NCBI GenBank assembly: GCA_019648995.1
Contig: BLXT01007741.1
Span: 1 to 30,214 of the forward strand
Reading direction: 5' to 3'
DNA from: Plakobranchus ocellatus
Taxonomy: Eukaryota; Mollusca; Gastropoda; Plakobranchidae
DNA: 30,214 bases
Within the stretch, counting starts at the first letter, position 1. Every line of letters begins with the position of its first letter. Positions 20,150-30,191 of the stretch are shown here, in pieces. Under the pieces are notes generated by a model. The model was not told the DNA's origin, searched no databases, and saw nothing but the letters and a program-made list of their open reading frames with translations. Position numbers and translations under genes: made by a program.

Positions 20150-22570
20150 ATCTGAGTATAATGGAAAAAAAACTTTAAAAGGAATTGCACAAAGCCTCAA
20201 GTGTTTCTATAGACATCAATTTCCTTTATTTGAACCTCTAAACACCAACATCTGATAGTGAAGACGTAGAAGCAAAAAAGTTTCATGAAGAAATAGAGAA
20301 AGCAAAAGGCTATCTAAAATCCCAGGACATCATGATAATAATAGGGAAATTACGATGTAAAAGTTGGGAACGAAAGGGTAGAAGATGATGTTAGGCCCAT
20401 TGGCATAGGGCTGTGAATGAGCGTGGAAGTAGCCTAATTGAATGGTGCCAAATCAATGATTTTTCCATCACAAATATTTGGTATCAAAACCATCCTAGAC
20501 GACAGCGGATTTGGAAAAGCCCCAGTGACATGAATAGAAACAAAATAGATTATATTCTCATTCAGAAATTATTCCAAAACGCCACAAAACATCAGAATCA
20601 CTGCGGCAGCTGATTGTGATTCAGATCATATTTCAACCAAATAAATTTAAGAAATTAAAAAAGGCAAAGGCTAAATTCGAAATGGTCCGACTAAAACCTG
20701 TTGAAAAACTTAGAGACAAAGTTGCTGCAGCTGTTCATAACAAATATACGAGTCATAATATCTAAAAGGTGGAGGAACTATGGTATGAAATGAAAAAAGT
20801 CAATAAAGTCATAGAGATAAACGTTTCCAAAAAAGATACGAAAGGGCATAAGAAATGGGCAAAGAACGGAATACTCGAATCAATAAAAAAAAAACGCGCA
20901 AATCAAAAATGAAGAAGCCAAATACAAAGACCTCAACAACAAAATCAAGATAAAATGCATGGTAGCAAAAGAAGAATGGATTAATCACAATGTCAGGAAA
21001 GAGCAAAAGCTAAATATAGACGTGCGCTAAAATTAAGGACGTCAGAGGTAAGAAAATCAAATGCATTAGCCCTGGCTGTATCAACTCAAAAAAGGGAACC
21101 TTGTTACTGGCAAAGAAGGAAATATGAAACAGATGATCACAATATGTTGAGGATCTTTTCATGGACGATAGGTTTGAAAAAATGAAATAAGGAAAAACTT
21201 GGAAAGTCCACATATCTTGAAAGAAGAGATTGAAGCATTAATAAAGATAAACAAAAAATGGAAAAGCTGCAGGATCAGAAAACATAACATAATAGAAATA
21301 TTTACAGCGTTAGATGACTAGGAATAGGTCTGGCAACAAAACTCCTTCATGCAATTACGACAGTAGTACAATTCGAGAAGATCGCTAGAAATCTCTTTTT
21401 ATAATACTGCCTAAAACACCAGGGGCAATAGAATTAGTAATTCATAGAACAATCAGTTTAATGAACCATTTTACGAAAATCTGTTACGTATCTTGATGCA
21501 TAGAGTGCGGAAGAGTCCAAGACCAGAAATATTTGCACATCAATGTGGCTTTATGTCTGATAAAGGGACTAGAAATGCAATATTCGCTTTGCCAGTGTTA
21601 TGCAAAGGTGTATAGAAATGCCAAAAGAGCATCTCTGCTTCATAGATTATTCTAAGACATTTGACAAAGTAAAACATGTAGAGTTGTTTCGTATGCTAGA
21701 AGAATTAGATGTTGATGGTAAAGGTTTGGGAGTAAATATGAATCCACACAGGGATCAAACAGCATGGTAAGAATTGGAGGAAAATACAGTAATTTCAAAT
21801 CCATCAAAAGAGATGCGAGTCAGGGATGCGTATTGTCTCCTTTTCTTTTTAACCTTAATATTGAAATGATTTTAAGGAATTTTTATATTTCACGCTCAAA
21901 GGTATAGAGAAAATCTCAATTATTTCAGATAGTTTCAAACAGTGAAACTTTAAGAGCGAAAGAATAGGCGAAAAGATCAACCAAGTTACAAAATTCAAAT
22001 AATTTCGATTACCTGATATCAGATGGTATATGCACAGGTGAAATAGGTAAAACAATAGCCATAGCCAAAGATACATTCCAAAAAATGAAACCAGTACTAG
22101 CAAGCATAAATATAAATTTGAAAACCAACATAAGACTAATGAAAACTGTATGGTCAGTACTATAGTATAATAATATGGTAGTGAGTGTTGGACAATAAAT
22201 AAGGATACAGCGAGAAAACTAGAAGCAGTAAAGGTGTGGTGTATCAGAAGAATGGTGATGATATCATGGATATAAAAAAGTCCAATGAATCGGTTCTAAA
22301 AGAAGTTGATGTTGAGCGATCATTAATTAAAACCACAAGACCGAGGCAACCACAATTTTTTAGGACATTTGTCGACACAGGGGCTTCGAATACTTAGCAG
22401 GAAAGATTGAAGGCAAACACAGTAGAGGTGGACAGAAAATAATTTTTTTTGAAAGTCTTAAGTCATGGGCAATAAATAACGGTAGCAACAACGCATAAAT
22501 AGGGTTAAACTAAGACTAGGTTTGAATGGATGAGCATAATCGCCAATGTCTATTCCAGACAAGGCACTTA
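20150..22570 (+). mobile_element. 5'-truncated, decayed RTE/BovB-like LINE
   Basis: Pieces of one LINE polyprotein follow in order on the plus strand. The endonuclease C-terminal half includes DVEAKKFHEEIEKAKGYL (about 20260), NERGSSLIEWCQINDFSITN and NKIDYILIQK (20413-20580). A linker has KPVEKLRDKVAAAVHNKY (about 20695) and KKWAKNGILESI. Reverse transcriptase pieces are HQCGFMSDKGTRNAIF (about 21540), CFIDYSKTFDKVKHVELF and LEELDVDGKG. The C-terminal part has YLISDGICTGEIGKTIAIAK (about 22015), GKIEGKHSRGGQK and a final ANVYSRQGT near 22565. The sequence jumps from just after LNIEMILRN to EKINQVTKFK, so the segment that should hold the YADD catalytic motif is deleted. Frames change many times and stops are frequent. 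The closest family I recall is RTE/BovB-like; the clade is moderately certain. It is dead. Confidence 0.85.
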
Positions 22571-22798
22571 AGATTAAGAAGAACCTACTGTGCAAGAGGG
22601 ATTGACTTCTCGGAAAAGTCTGCATCGCAGTACTTACTCCTGGCGATTTCAAGTAATCAATTAAAATATTGAAAAGGCTTTTCCTCATATTATAAGGTAG
22701 TTCTGGATGAGCATATGTGGCGCGCCAGAAGTTTACACATCAGCGTCTCCCTCTCTCTATCTGCTTCTTCACCTCAGTCAGCATAACCACGTTTGCTA
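22571..22798. other. Spacer after the LINE
   Basis: May include the LINE's 3' untranslated end. No poly-A tail or gene is clear. A short CT run lies at about 22747-22758. Confidence 0.35.
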
Positions 22799-23395
22799 AA
22801 CTCATGTTTCCCTATCAAAAACCTTGGCCGATGCATTCAAACTGATTACGACAAACCGTTTATGAATATTGGCCAGCTCCCTAAGGGAGAGATATTTGTC
22901 AATAATCCCTAGCTCTCTCTGGAGTAGGAAAGGGCCCCACGGATTATTTTTTTTGTATTCAATTTGATTCAGCTCCAGGACACACCGCCTGCCACACAGC
23001 TCGGTCAAGAGAAACATTGCTCAGAACTCCAGTCGTATGCCAGGGCTACCCGTGAGATATTGTATTTTCAGCAAGCCTTGAACTGGCCTAAGCTCTTTCC
23101 TGAGGAGAAATGACCTGCCAATTGGCAAGCGGAGGCCAGCTTTGTCGCCCTGTTTAGAAGGAACGGAATGGCCAAAGAAGTATTGATAAGCGGCAGCCAT
23201 CATATCATCACCTCAACTTTCAGGATCCACCTCATACGGGTCGCCAATTACCGCAAACAAATGCACCCACTCTGTAAAGGTGGGCCTCTCTATCGTTTCA
23301 ATACCGACATGCTGTGTTGAAACTAAGTAAAGCCAGCTGAGAGAGGCAGACAAGACTATTGGGTACAAAAGGAGTTGAAGACAAGACAAACCAAA
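22799..23395 (-). pseudogene. Unrecognised coding-like frame of about 200 codons, interrupted
   Basis: The minus strand keeps a single reading frame with balanced amino-acid composition for about 600 bases and is GC-richer than its neighbours. Recognisable stretches are LLLYPIVLSASLSWLYLV, TEWVHLFAVIGDPYEVD, GLRLPIGRSFLLRKELRPVQ, LLTELCGRRCVLELNQIEY and NPWGPFLLQRELGIIDKYL. It carries a small number of breaks. I do not recognise the family. It could be a host pseudogene, or a structural-protein remnant of a retroelement, and I treat it as a fossil. No conserved partner domains are seen on either side. The low number of breaks against the long frame suggests it decayed recently. Confidence 0.4.
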
Positions 23396-24904
23396 CGAAA
23401 AAAAAGATGACTATGCATCCATAAAAGACAACCACCTGGTGTCGAATGGCAATAAACCAATATCTGTTTTAAAACAGACAGAACTGTTTGTGCTCTGATT
23501 TTATAATAATTGCAATTTTAATACTCGAAATTTAGGGAGTGTGGACTAAATGAAAATCAAAAGCACAAAAATGGAGAATTAGATAAACTAGAATAGAAAG
23601 AGATTGATTAAATGAATGGAAGACAGAAAAAGAGAAAAAGATCGAGGATGAAATGGAAAAGCAAACGTATAAAAAAAAAGAAGAAAGGGCAGGACGGGGT
23701 AGAGCTGAACATAAAGATGCAAATAAACAGATGGAACAGACAGCAGAAAATAGACAAGAATTGTGAACAGAAACGACAAAGCTGAACACGGCTTCCCTTT
23801 GAAATTCACAACTTTAGAAGAGTTACGAAAATCCAGGGTTTTGTCGATATACCGCATTCAGAATGAAACCTTTGATAATGTTATACTTCTTTCATTCAAA
23901 AATGTACTGCAACTGGTGCAGAAGTATACGCGGAGACCCAGTCACCCGCGTCTTCTCCCAAAAACAAAGGTGGTATGTGTAACCATTGCTTTAAATTAAC
24001 TACACCGTAAACGAAATACATGTACTTAATATGGCTTTACGGGCATACTAAATTTAACGCAGTGGCTAAGCATAGCCCTTTGTCAGGAAGGCAAAAAGAT
24101 CTCAACTTGTGAGATTAAACTCAGTCTTCATAATCAGTTTGCTGCAATAATTTTCAACCTAGATTTTTCAAGCAGACTAATTATAGACTGAGCGACAAAA
24201 CTATGTGTTGGTGCATGGCTTCCCTCCGACAGTTTCAGTGGCATGGATATACCGCGAGAAGCAAGACACAGATAATAAAAAGAGAAAGCAGGACACATGA
24301 TAGCTTTCTTTGCGAAAAAAAAAAACAGGAAAGGTGAAAATAGAAATTAAAAACCGAGGAAAGAGTATGAACAAGAAGAAAAAAATGAATAAATAAACAA
24401 AGAAGCAAAAAGAAAGATAGAGCAAATATAAGAAGAAAATTCCATCAAAGATGACTAATTAGAGGAAAGATAATATAAAAAAAGAATAGGATGCTGAATA
24501 ATATACAATTGTATTATTCACATACAAATGGCGACGAAAAAGATTTAAAATAGTTAAAGAATGAATAACTGAATAAATAAATAAATGAGAGACAATAAGC
24601 AACAGAGGAGGAAACACAGCGGCTCAGTAAATAAAACAGTGACAAAATTTCGTCGCTGAAGATGCGTTGGAAAATACCAAAGTAAAGACATCAGGTTTTA
24701 TAAAAGACCATTGAAGTAGACAGTCTGAATGATTGAATGACTGATTTATTGATTGATTGAAAATTTACCTGAAAGCCTGACAACCTGATCCGTTTCGTTC
24801 CACTGATGTTATATGTCCGCAGTTCACCATATGAGGTATATGCTTCCTGTGTAGAATTTCACGATTTCAGTCTTCAGAGTTTTAAAACATGCATTTATTT
24901 TGGA
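23396..24904. other. A/G-rich stretch without a recognised gene
   Basis: Purine-rich on the plus strand, particularly 23530-23760 and 24250-24620. Minus-strand frames here encode Phe/Leu/Ser-rich strings that reflect this composition. The plus frame at 23763-23999 (FKNVLQLVQKYTRRPSHPRL) is the least biased but has no recognised domain. Confidence 0.4.
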
Positions 24905-24924
24905 GTGTGTGTGTGTGTGTGTGT
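24905..24924. repeat. GT dinucleotide run
   Basis: About ten GT units. On the minus strand it follows directly after the end of the LINE remnant at 24928-25757, where a short CA tail would sit. Confidence 0.85.
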
Positions 24925-24927
24925 GCG

Positions 24928-25757
24928 GTGAAATGCCATCTATTATGGGGTTGAGGTGAAATGGATCTCCCATCAGTTTCTGTTGGCGCTGGTAGATTCT
25001 GTCAAAGCCTTAATGCTATTCTTCCACATTGAATGCCGTATTTCTCTCGTTTTCTGCTCTACTGGCCAGATTATATCATTTTGCATGTTCTCTGGTCTTA
25101 TTTTTCTAGTGTGTACTAAATGAAAAAAGAAGATTTGCTAGTAGCTAACAGGGATAATTTCACATTATTTTATGTTAATATGTCATTAGTTATTCTCCGT
25201 GTCTAGGTTTACTTGGCCAATTTGTCTTAAAATCTAAATTTCCAATAATATTCCTCTTTCTATGGACTTGTTCAATGTCCATGTTTCAAAGGCGGACAAA
25301 AGAACCGGTATATCTTGTCACTAGGCGGGGTCTGACAGCAACTGAGATGTCTTTTGACTTCACTTTTAAGAATCTTGATTTGATATGCCAATACCATCTT
25401 TTTTCCGTCTCAGACTTTTCATCTATAATACCAGCCATAGGTATGTGAATCTTTTACGTGTTCAATGTGTACGTCTTCAACTGATGCTGATGTGTGCTGG
25501 AATCCTTTTATGAGAATACCATTACTTTCGCTTTCTTGGCCTGCATGTCTAGGCCGCACAGTTCACTTATTTTCTTCTCGACATTTAGCGTAGCTTTTTT
25601 TTCTATCTGGTCTGCTGCAACTGCTGCAACATCAGTATATCACAGATTGTTTCCATTCCTTCTAAGTATGCAGACTCCTTGGGTGTTCTTAATTTCTCTG
25701 GTGATTAATTCTGCCTATACTCCTTTTCCAAGTGGTGACAAAATAAAATGAAGAATG
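24928..25757 (-). mobile_element. Second LINE remnant, 3' part of reverse transcriptase and C-terminus
   Basis: On the minus strand the order is AELITREIKNTQGV, then YTDVAAVAADQIEKKATLNV, where LINEs have YADDTVLLA. Next come LCGLDMQAKKAKVMVFS, VHIEHVKDS, IIDEKSETEKRW and KDISVAVRPRLV, then a broken ETWTLNK-type region with NMDIEQVHRKR. A terminal WKNSIKALTESTSANRN lies near 24990. This is the palm-to-C-terminus part of an RTE/jockey-like LINE. It differs from the copy at 20150-22570, so it is another subfamily. The YADD Asp pair is already changed to YTDV. Several frame changes and stops are present. Confidence 0.75.
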
Positions 25758-25941
25758 GCATTGTCCAAAACCTTGGAAATAAATACTGTATAACAAAATG
25801 ATGGCAACAACGAATAATGTTGATACAGTCATGGGTTGGTAAGTTTGTTATTGTTTTGTTTTGTTTTTTCAATCATATAACTTAGTAGGCCCAACTATTT
25901 GATGATTTCACTCTTTGGGCCCTAATCGGGTTGTATGACCG
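25758..25941. other. Spacer
   Basis: Includes a TTGTTTTG run at 25848-25868. Nothing recognised. Confidence 0.4.
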
Positions 25942-26012
25942 TAGTTGATTCGAACTGATGTCAAAAAGATCCCCTTAGGTTCCAGGACAATTTTGCTAAC
26001 GATTGCCATTTC
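25942..26012 (-). mobile_element. tRNA-derived SINE copy 4, head only
   Basis: On the minus strand it reads TGGCAATCGTTAGCAAAAT (A-box-like), TCCTGGAACCTAAGGGGATC and CAGTTCGAATCAAC, which keeps a near-canonical B box. The length and spacing match the other SINE heads here. Confidence 0.55.
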
Positions 26013-26359
26013 AGTGCCTTCAACTGAAAAACGTGGCTAGCACAGAACTGGTGTAGAGATTGCATTGCAGGCTTTTTAAAGTCAGGAGAAAAGCCAAAAT
26101 TGGAGAATGCAGTATACATATTTAATACTGCCGTTACGAGCGAGAAAATTAGTCAAAAATAAATACAATCAATGTCTACAATACGGAGACCTCACTCTGA
26201 AAACCAGATTAGCCTCAATTTTGGAAAATGTGTGATCATTCCAATCAGTAATTGAGTATCATTAGACTTTTGATCTCAATATGGCCGTGAGTTTTCGATT
26301 TAGATTTTATGGTTTTTTTATGGTTTTTTTCATTAGCCCATCCAAAACAAAATGATGTC

Positions 26360-26434
26360 AGGTTGTGAGGCCCTCATCCATTTGGAGCGCTGATCTCAGG
26401 GCGGGTTCTTAGCAACTGTACTAACAACGCCTCC
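26360..26434 (-). mobile_element. tRNA-derived SINE copy 5, degraded
   Basis: On the minus strand it reads GGCGTTGTTAGTACAGTTGC, then CCCGCCCTGAGATCAGCGCT. It shares CCCTGAGATC with copy 1. The B box has decayed. Confidence 0.4.
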
Positions 26435-26654
26435 TATCTCTCCACTCCTATTTTTTTTCCTTAACTTAAGTCTCAGTAGAGTTCAAGGTGCCTTTTACCT
26501 AAGTGATAGTATAACCGATGTGTCTTTTATTGGTGTGAAAAGACAGTGTTAACTGCTATGAAAAAACGGTTGACCGCGTGCCACTGCAATATTTGAGTAT
26601 ATCACATTGTTTAGAAAATAGTCCGTAACTTACGTCGATATTTGAGCAGGGTTG
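26435..26654. other. Spacer
   Basis: No gene or repeat recognised. Confidence 0.35.
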
Positions 26655-26728
26655 TGCCGAAACAGGGCTCGACCCAAAGATCTGTGGATTCCAGAGCAAG
26701 CTGGCCGATATCATAACCATTGGTGCTT
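26655..26728 (-). mobile_element. tRNA-derived SINE copy 6 or tRNA pseudogene
   Basis: On the minus strand it reads GCACCAATGGTTATGATATC (A box with tRNA-like D loop), TTGCTCTGGAATCCACAGAT and CTTTGGGTCGAGCCC (B box). This is the most tRNA-like of the seven. A closed acceptor stem and CCA-side pairing are not seen, so a working tRNA is unlikely. Confidence 0.5.
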
Positions 26729-27469
26729 ATAAAAAGACATTGATTTATTTGTCCTCAATTAATAATTGAACCAGTGATCAATTTCATTTCTACAGATAGG
26801 AACAGTAGTTTTTATTGTTCGAGATTTCCAAGTCTTTTTTTGGACTGCACTTTGTTTTAAAAAGTTTTCAGGACTTAAGGTAGCCCTTTGTCGGTAATAG
26901 ATTTTAGCAGAAATCTAAATGAAGGTGAAAGAATCATATAAAAAGTCTTTGAAACAGATATATACATAGAATCGTTTTAAGATGATATTCATATTTTAAG
27001 GATAATTAAGGATTCACCGATTTTAAAGATGGAAAATATATATATTCCAATGGATAAGTAATTTGGAGAAGACAGTTTGTCAGGTCTTTTATAAAACAAA
27101 TCATAGAAAATAACATGAGTCGTCCTGACTCTTAAGACTTCGTAATTATTTTACAAAAAAAGACATTCAATGCTTACCTTAAATGAAAGAGAGGGGGTTC
27201 AGAGGGAAAGAGGTGAGAAATGCATGACGTTTATTGATTGCCTGAGATCTTGTTCAAGAAATTGAAAGCGAAGAATGCAAACTTCTGAATTCATATAAGA
27301 CAGGATTTAATTGAGTCATGGTGGCCGATGTCTGTCACAGACGTGGCACAAAGAGAATTATTCATGTCTTGGATTTTCCTTTTTCCTCCCTTCCATCAGG
27401 AGGTATCTGTAATTTTTCATTGGTGTGTTAGTTGTGTAGGATGAACTTTGAGGTAGGAAATCTATTCTA
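26729..27469. other. AT-rich stretch without a recognised gene
   Basis: Contains no frame of note on either strand. Confidence 0.45.
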
Positions 27470-27793
27470 TTGTTTGACAATATCATAGAAGTTATACCAG
27501 ATCATATACTCCATACTGCAAAAGCTGAAAATTTATTGTCATATTTATTTGACCGACTCTTTTTTAAGGTGATCGTTGGCTACCTCAATGGTAGTTTGTT
27601 GCTTGATGAACTGGTCAGTAGGTTTGACTTTTTTAGCATACAACAGGGCAACGCTATATCCCTAAACAGTGAAGCCTTTGATGAGACCCAACCTTTGCTA
27701 CAACGTTTACAAGAATCGAACCATAGTCCAGAATCTTTAGATCATAAGTTTCTGAATTATTACGCCTGGGCTCAAAATCTATCCCATCTGTAA
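27470..27793 (+). CDS. Unrecognised 107-codon open frame
   Basis: Uninterrupted plus-strand frame with balanced composition. It contains DHILHTAKAENLLSYLFDR, a hydrophobic FKVIVGYLNGSLLLDELV segment, and SPESLDHKFLNYYAWAQNL near the end, closing with TAA. The first codon in the frame is TTG, not ATG, so a genuine start is not evident. It may be an exon or the end of a longer frame. It has no simple-repeat bias, unlike most other frames in this window. No domain, transposon context or splice signal is recognised. A SINE head begins about 200 bases downstream. Confidence 0.3.
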   Translation: MFDNIIEVIPDHILHTAKAENLLSYLFDRLFFKVIVGYLNGSLLLDELVSRFDFFSIQQGNAISLNSEAFDETQPLLQRLQESNHSPESLDHKFLNYYAWAQNLSHL

Positions 27794-27989
27794 TGCAAAT
27801 GACTGTTCCAGATAGCCAATTCTTCTAAAGCCAACTAAACGGTACCCATAGTTCAGGGTCAGGGAATGTGCATAACAATGGATTTAGCAATGTAATTCTG
27901 AGCAGTTCGTTGTGACCGTTTGCCTCCGAGTTTAGGTCTGCGACCATTAAGGGCTTTTACCACAGAATGATCTTAAGTTTTCAGTTAGG
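27794..27989. other. Spacer
   Basis: Nothing recognised. It may hold the diverged body of the SINE that follows. Confidence 0.35.
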
Positions 27990-28070
27990 ACATACTTTGC
28001 GAGTTTGGGTTCACTACAGAAAAATCCCTGCAGATCTCAAGGCGGATGATCTAGCCATTATGCCATCAAA
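27990..28070 (-). mobile_element. tRNA-derived SINE copy 7
   Basis: On the minus strand it reads TGGCATAATGGCTAGATCAT (clear A box), CCGCCTTGAGATCTGCAGGG and TAGTGAACCCAAACTCG (decayed B box). It shares TTGAGATCTGCAGGG with copy 1. Confidence 0.55.
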
Positions 28071-28319
28071 GTCAGGATGCCTTCGAGCGAGAGAGTGCTT
28101 TTTGAAAGATTTTCAAAAGCCATGCCAATTTTAATGAATGTTAAAAAAAAAAATAGAATGTATATTCATCTTTTAATCCTAATGCAATCTCTTTAGCGAA
28201 AGAGAGCACATAAAATATGCCACAAAATTTAAGCAAATTTGCTACCGGATAATATCAGATGACTGATGCACATAAAATATAAGAATAGCCATGTCTAAGG
28301 GTACATGACATAACTGTCA
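28071..28319. other. Spacer
   Basis: AT-rich; an A-run lies at 28143-28152. Nothing recognised. Confidence 0.4.
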
Positions 28320-28735
28320 AATGAACTCTAAAAATAAGTATGAACTCTAAAATGAAAGCTATGGAAATATATGAGCAGAAATAAAATGGAAGTGAATGAT
28401 GGACAATAAGTAAGCATGCAGAGTGAAAACTGGAAACAGTAGAGATGTTTATCACAAGAATGATGATAATAAACGGTAAAAGAAATGGTACTGAAAGAAG
28501 CTGATCTGGAAACATGAATAGGCAAACAACTTCTAGAGTACAATTATCTACATAATAGGCTGGAGCACTTAGATCACAGATACTATGGAATGCAAATGCA
28601 GAAGAGGTAAAGAAGACATTTCATTGAAATTATTAAGACACGGGCAATGGCAGCAACAACAGAATTATATGGTGAACTGAGAATAGATTTGAGAGGAGGA
28701 CCAGATCGCCAATGTCTGCTCTAGAAAAGGCTTCT
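28320..28735 (+). mobile_element. Third LINE remnant, extreme 3' coding end
   Basis: The plus strand matches the end of the LINE at 20150-22570 in order: GGACAATAAGTAAGCATGCA (the WTISK region), then AAACTGGAAACAGTAGAGATG (KLEAVE-type). TGCAGAAGAGGTAAAGAAGA (the SRGRQK region) and AAATTATTAAGACACGGGCAA (the LKSWA region) come next. It ends in GATCGCCAATGTCTGCTCTAGAAAAGG (ANVCSRKG). Frames shift repeatedly. Only about 400 bases remain. Confidence 0.65.
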
Positions 28736-28854
28736 GCCGAGGACGATTTCGTTTTATTTGTTTGTTTCGTTGATCGGATGCTGCTGTTAATTAGTGGATT
28801 TAGACGAAACTAATATTGTCTATAAATCTTATGAGTTGCTGCTATATCTTCATC

Positions 28855-29320
28855 GGCATCATCATCATTATCATCATCATTATCATCATCATAATCGACC
28901 AACATCATCCATCCTCCTCCATCTATCCCCTCCTTATCATCATCGACCATCATCATTATCATCCATCATCCTCCATCATCCTCCATCATCATCCATCATC
29001 ATCATCATCCATCATCCTCCATCATCATCATCCATCATCCTCCATCATCATCAATCATCCTCCATCCATCCATCCTCCATCCTCCATCCATCCATCCTCC
29101 ATCCTCCTCCTCATCATCAACCATCATCATCGATCATCATCGACCATCATCCATCATCACCCACATCACATCATCCACATCATCGTTAATATAATCATCA
29201 TCATCACATCATCAAAGATGATTTATGATTTATCAATCACCACCATCACCATCAATCACCAATCATCCATCATCAATCATCAGTCTTCATCATCAACTGT
29301 TAAACTATCACAATCAGCAA
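28855..29320. repeat. CAT/CATC/CTC array
   Basis: Mixed ATCATC, CATCCATC and CATCCTCC units for about 460 bases. Long Ser/His/Pro/Ile frames in two plus-strand phases are products of the repeat. Confidence 0.95.
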
Positions 29321-29579
29321 CATAGACTCCCTCTCTTTAAGCCCCAGTCTTTTACCATGCTACCAGTGTCGGTAACGACTGATCTCAGTATATCTGGAAT
29401 TCCGTTTCTCTCTGCCTCAACCCTTTAGGTGACTGTCTTAGAGCTGGTTTCATGCTGCGCTAATGGCCCGAAATATTCCTTTTCTTCCGAAGTAATGATG
29501 CTTTCAAGACATTTTAAAGTATGCGCTACAAACAAAAAGTTAGGTTATTCTATAAAAACACTTGAGCATGACTACGAGT
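29321..29579. other. Spacer
   Basis: No gene or repeat recognised. Confidence 0.4.
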
Positions 29580-30125
29580 GATGAAAGTTCAAAATCTGGA
29601 CTCTTTTAAAACCCTTGGTTCGAGGAAACAGACCTTGAAGATTACTATAACATTAACAAGTAATGTTGAACAATGCAATGGTTAACTAATACTCAAAATA
29701 ATGTCTTATCTGTCTCAAGGAATTTGCTGGGTCATCAGATGAAGGCAAGGGCAAGCAGGCAGCAGGTGTCTACCAGTCTCAACAGTTGAGTAGGAAATCC
29801 GAGTGTAGAACGAGCAGACTTTGATCATTTTTTTTTTTTTGCTGACACTGTGCTGAAAAAGGCCGAACTCACTGTGGGCGATGAGCCTTCTGTATTTACC
29901 AAGGTTGTTGCTGTTTGTAGGCACTGGATTGAGCAAAATTGATATGGAAAAAATTATACAAAAATTGCACTGGAAAAAATGAAGCAAGGAATAAATATGT
30001 CTCAGTTAAAAAGCAGTATGAATAAAACTGATCATGAGGTTCGCATGTTGCTACAGTAGCAGCAACACCAACAACAGCAACAACAGCAATAACAACAACA
30101 GCAACAACAATAGCAACAATAACAA
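29580..30125 (+). pseudogene. Traces of an unrecognised coding sequence ending in a glutamine tract
   Basis: The plus strand shows coding-like segments in different frames. DESSKSGLF and NPWFEETDLEDYYNINK fall at 29580-29660. EFAGSSDEGKGKQAAGVYQS and LSRKSECRTSRL fall at 29720-29800, after TCTGTCTCAAG, which could be a splice acceptor. ADTVLKKAELTVGDEPSVF and TKVVAVCRHWIEQN fall at 29840-29940. ALEKMKQGINMSQLKSSMNK falls at about 29965-30030, leading into a CAG/CAA run. Frame changes and stops are present between segments. No family is recognised. It may be a processed pseudogene or a decayed transposon gene. Confidence 0.3.
30052..30125 (+). repeat. CAG/CAA repeat with TAG and TAA interruptions
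   Basis: About 24 triplets of CAA and CAG in one frame, interrupted by TAG and TAA triplets and one CAC. Each interruption differs from a glutamine codon by a single C-to-T change. Confidence 0.8.
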
Positions 30126-30191
30126 AATAATGACAACCAAAGACAAATTATTTCAGTAAGACATAAGATAATGTTAGCAATATTATTTTAA

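Noticed and set aside
24075-24125. tRNA-like stretch with GCAGTGGCTAAGC and TTGTGAGATTAAAC
   Set aside because: The A-box resemblance is fair, but the B box is poor and no stem pairs. It shares no block with the SINE family.
28794-29325. 131- and 169-codon plus-strand frames rich in His, Ser, Pro and Ile
   Set aside because: They arise from the CAT/CATC array in two phases; no unique domain is present.
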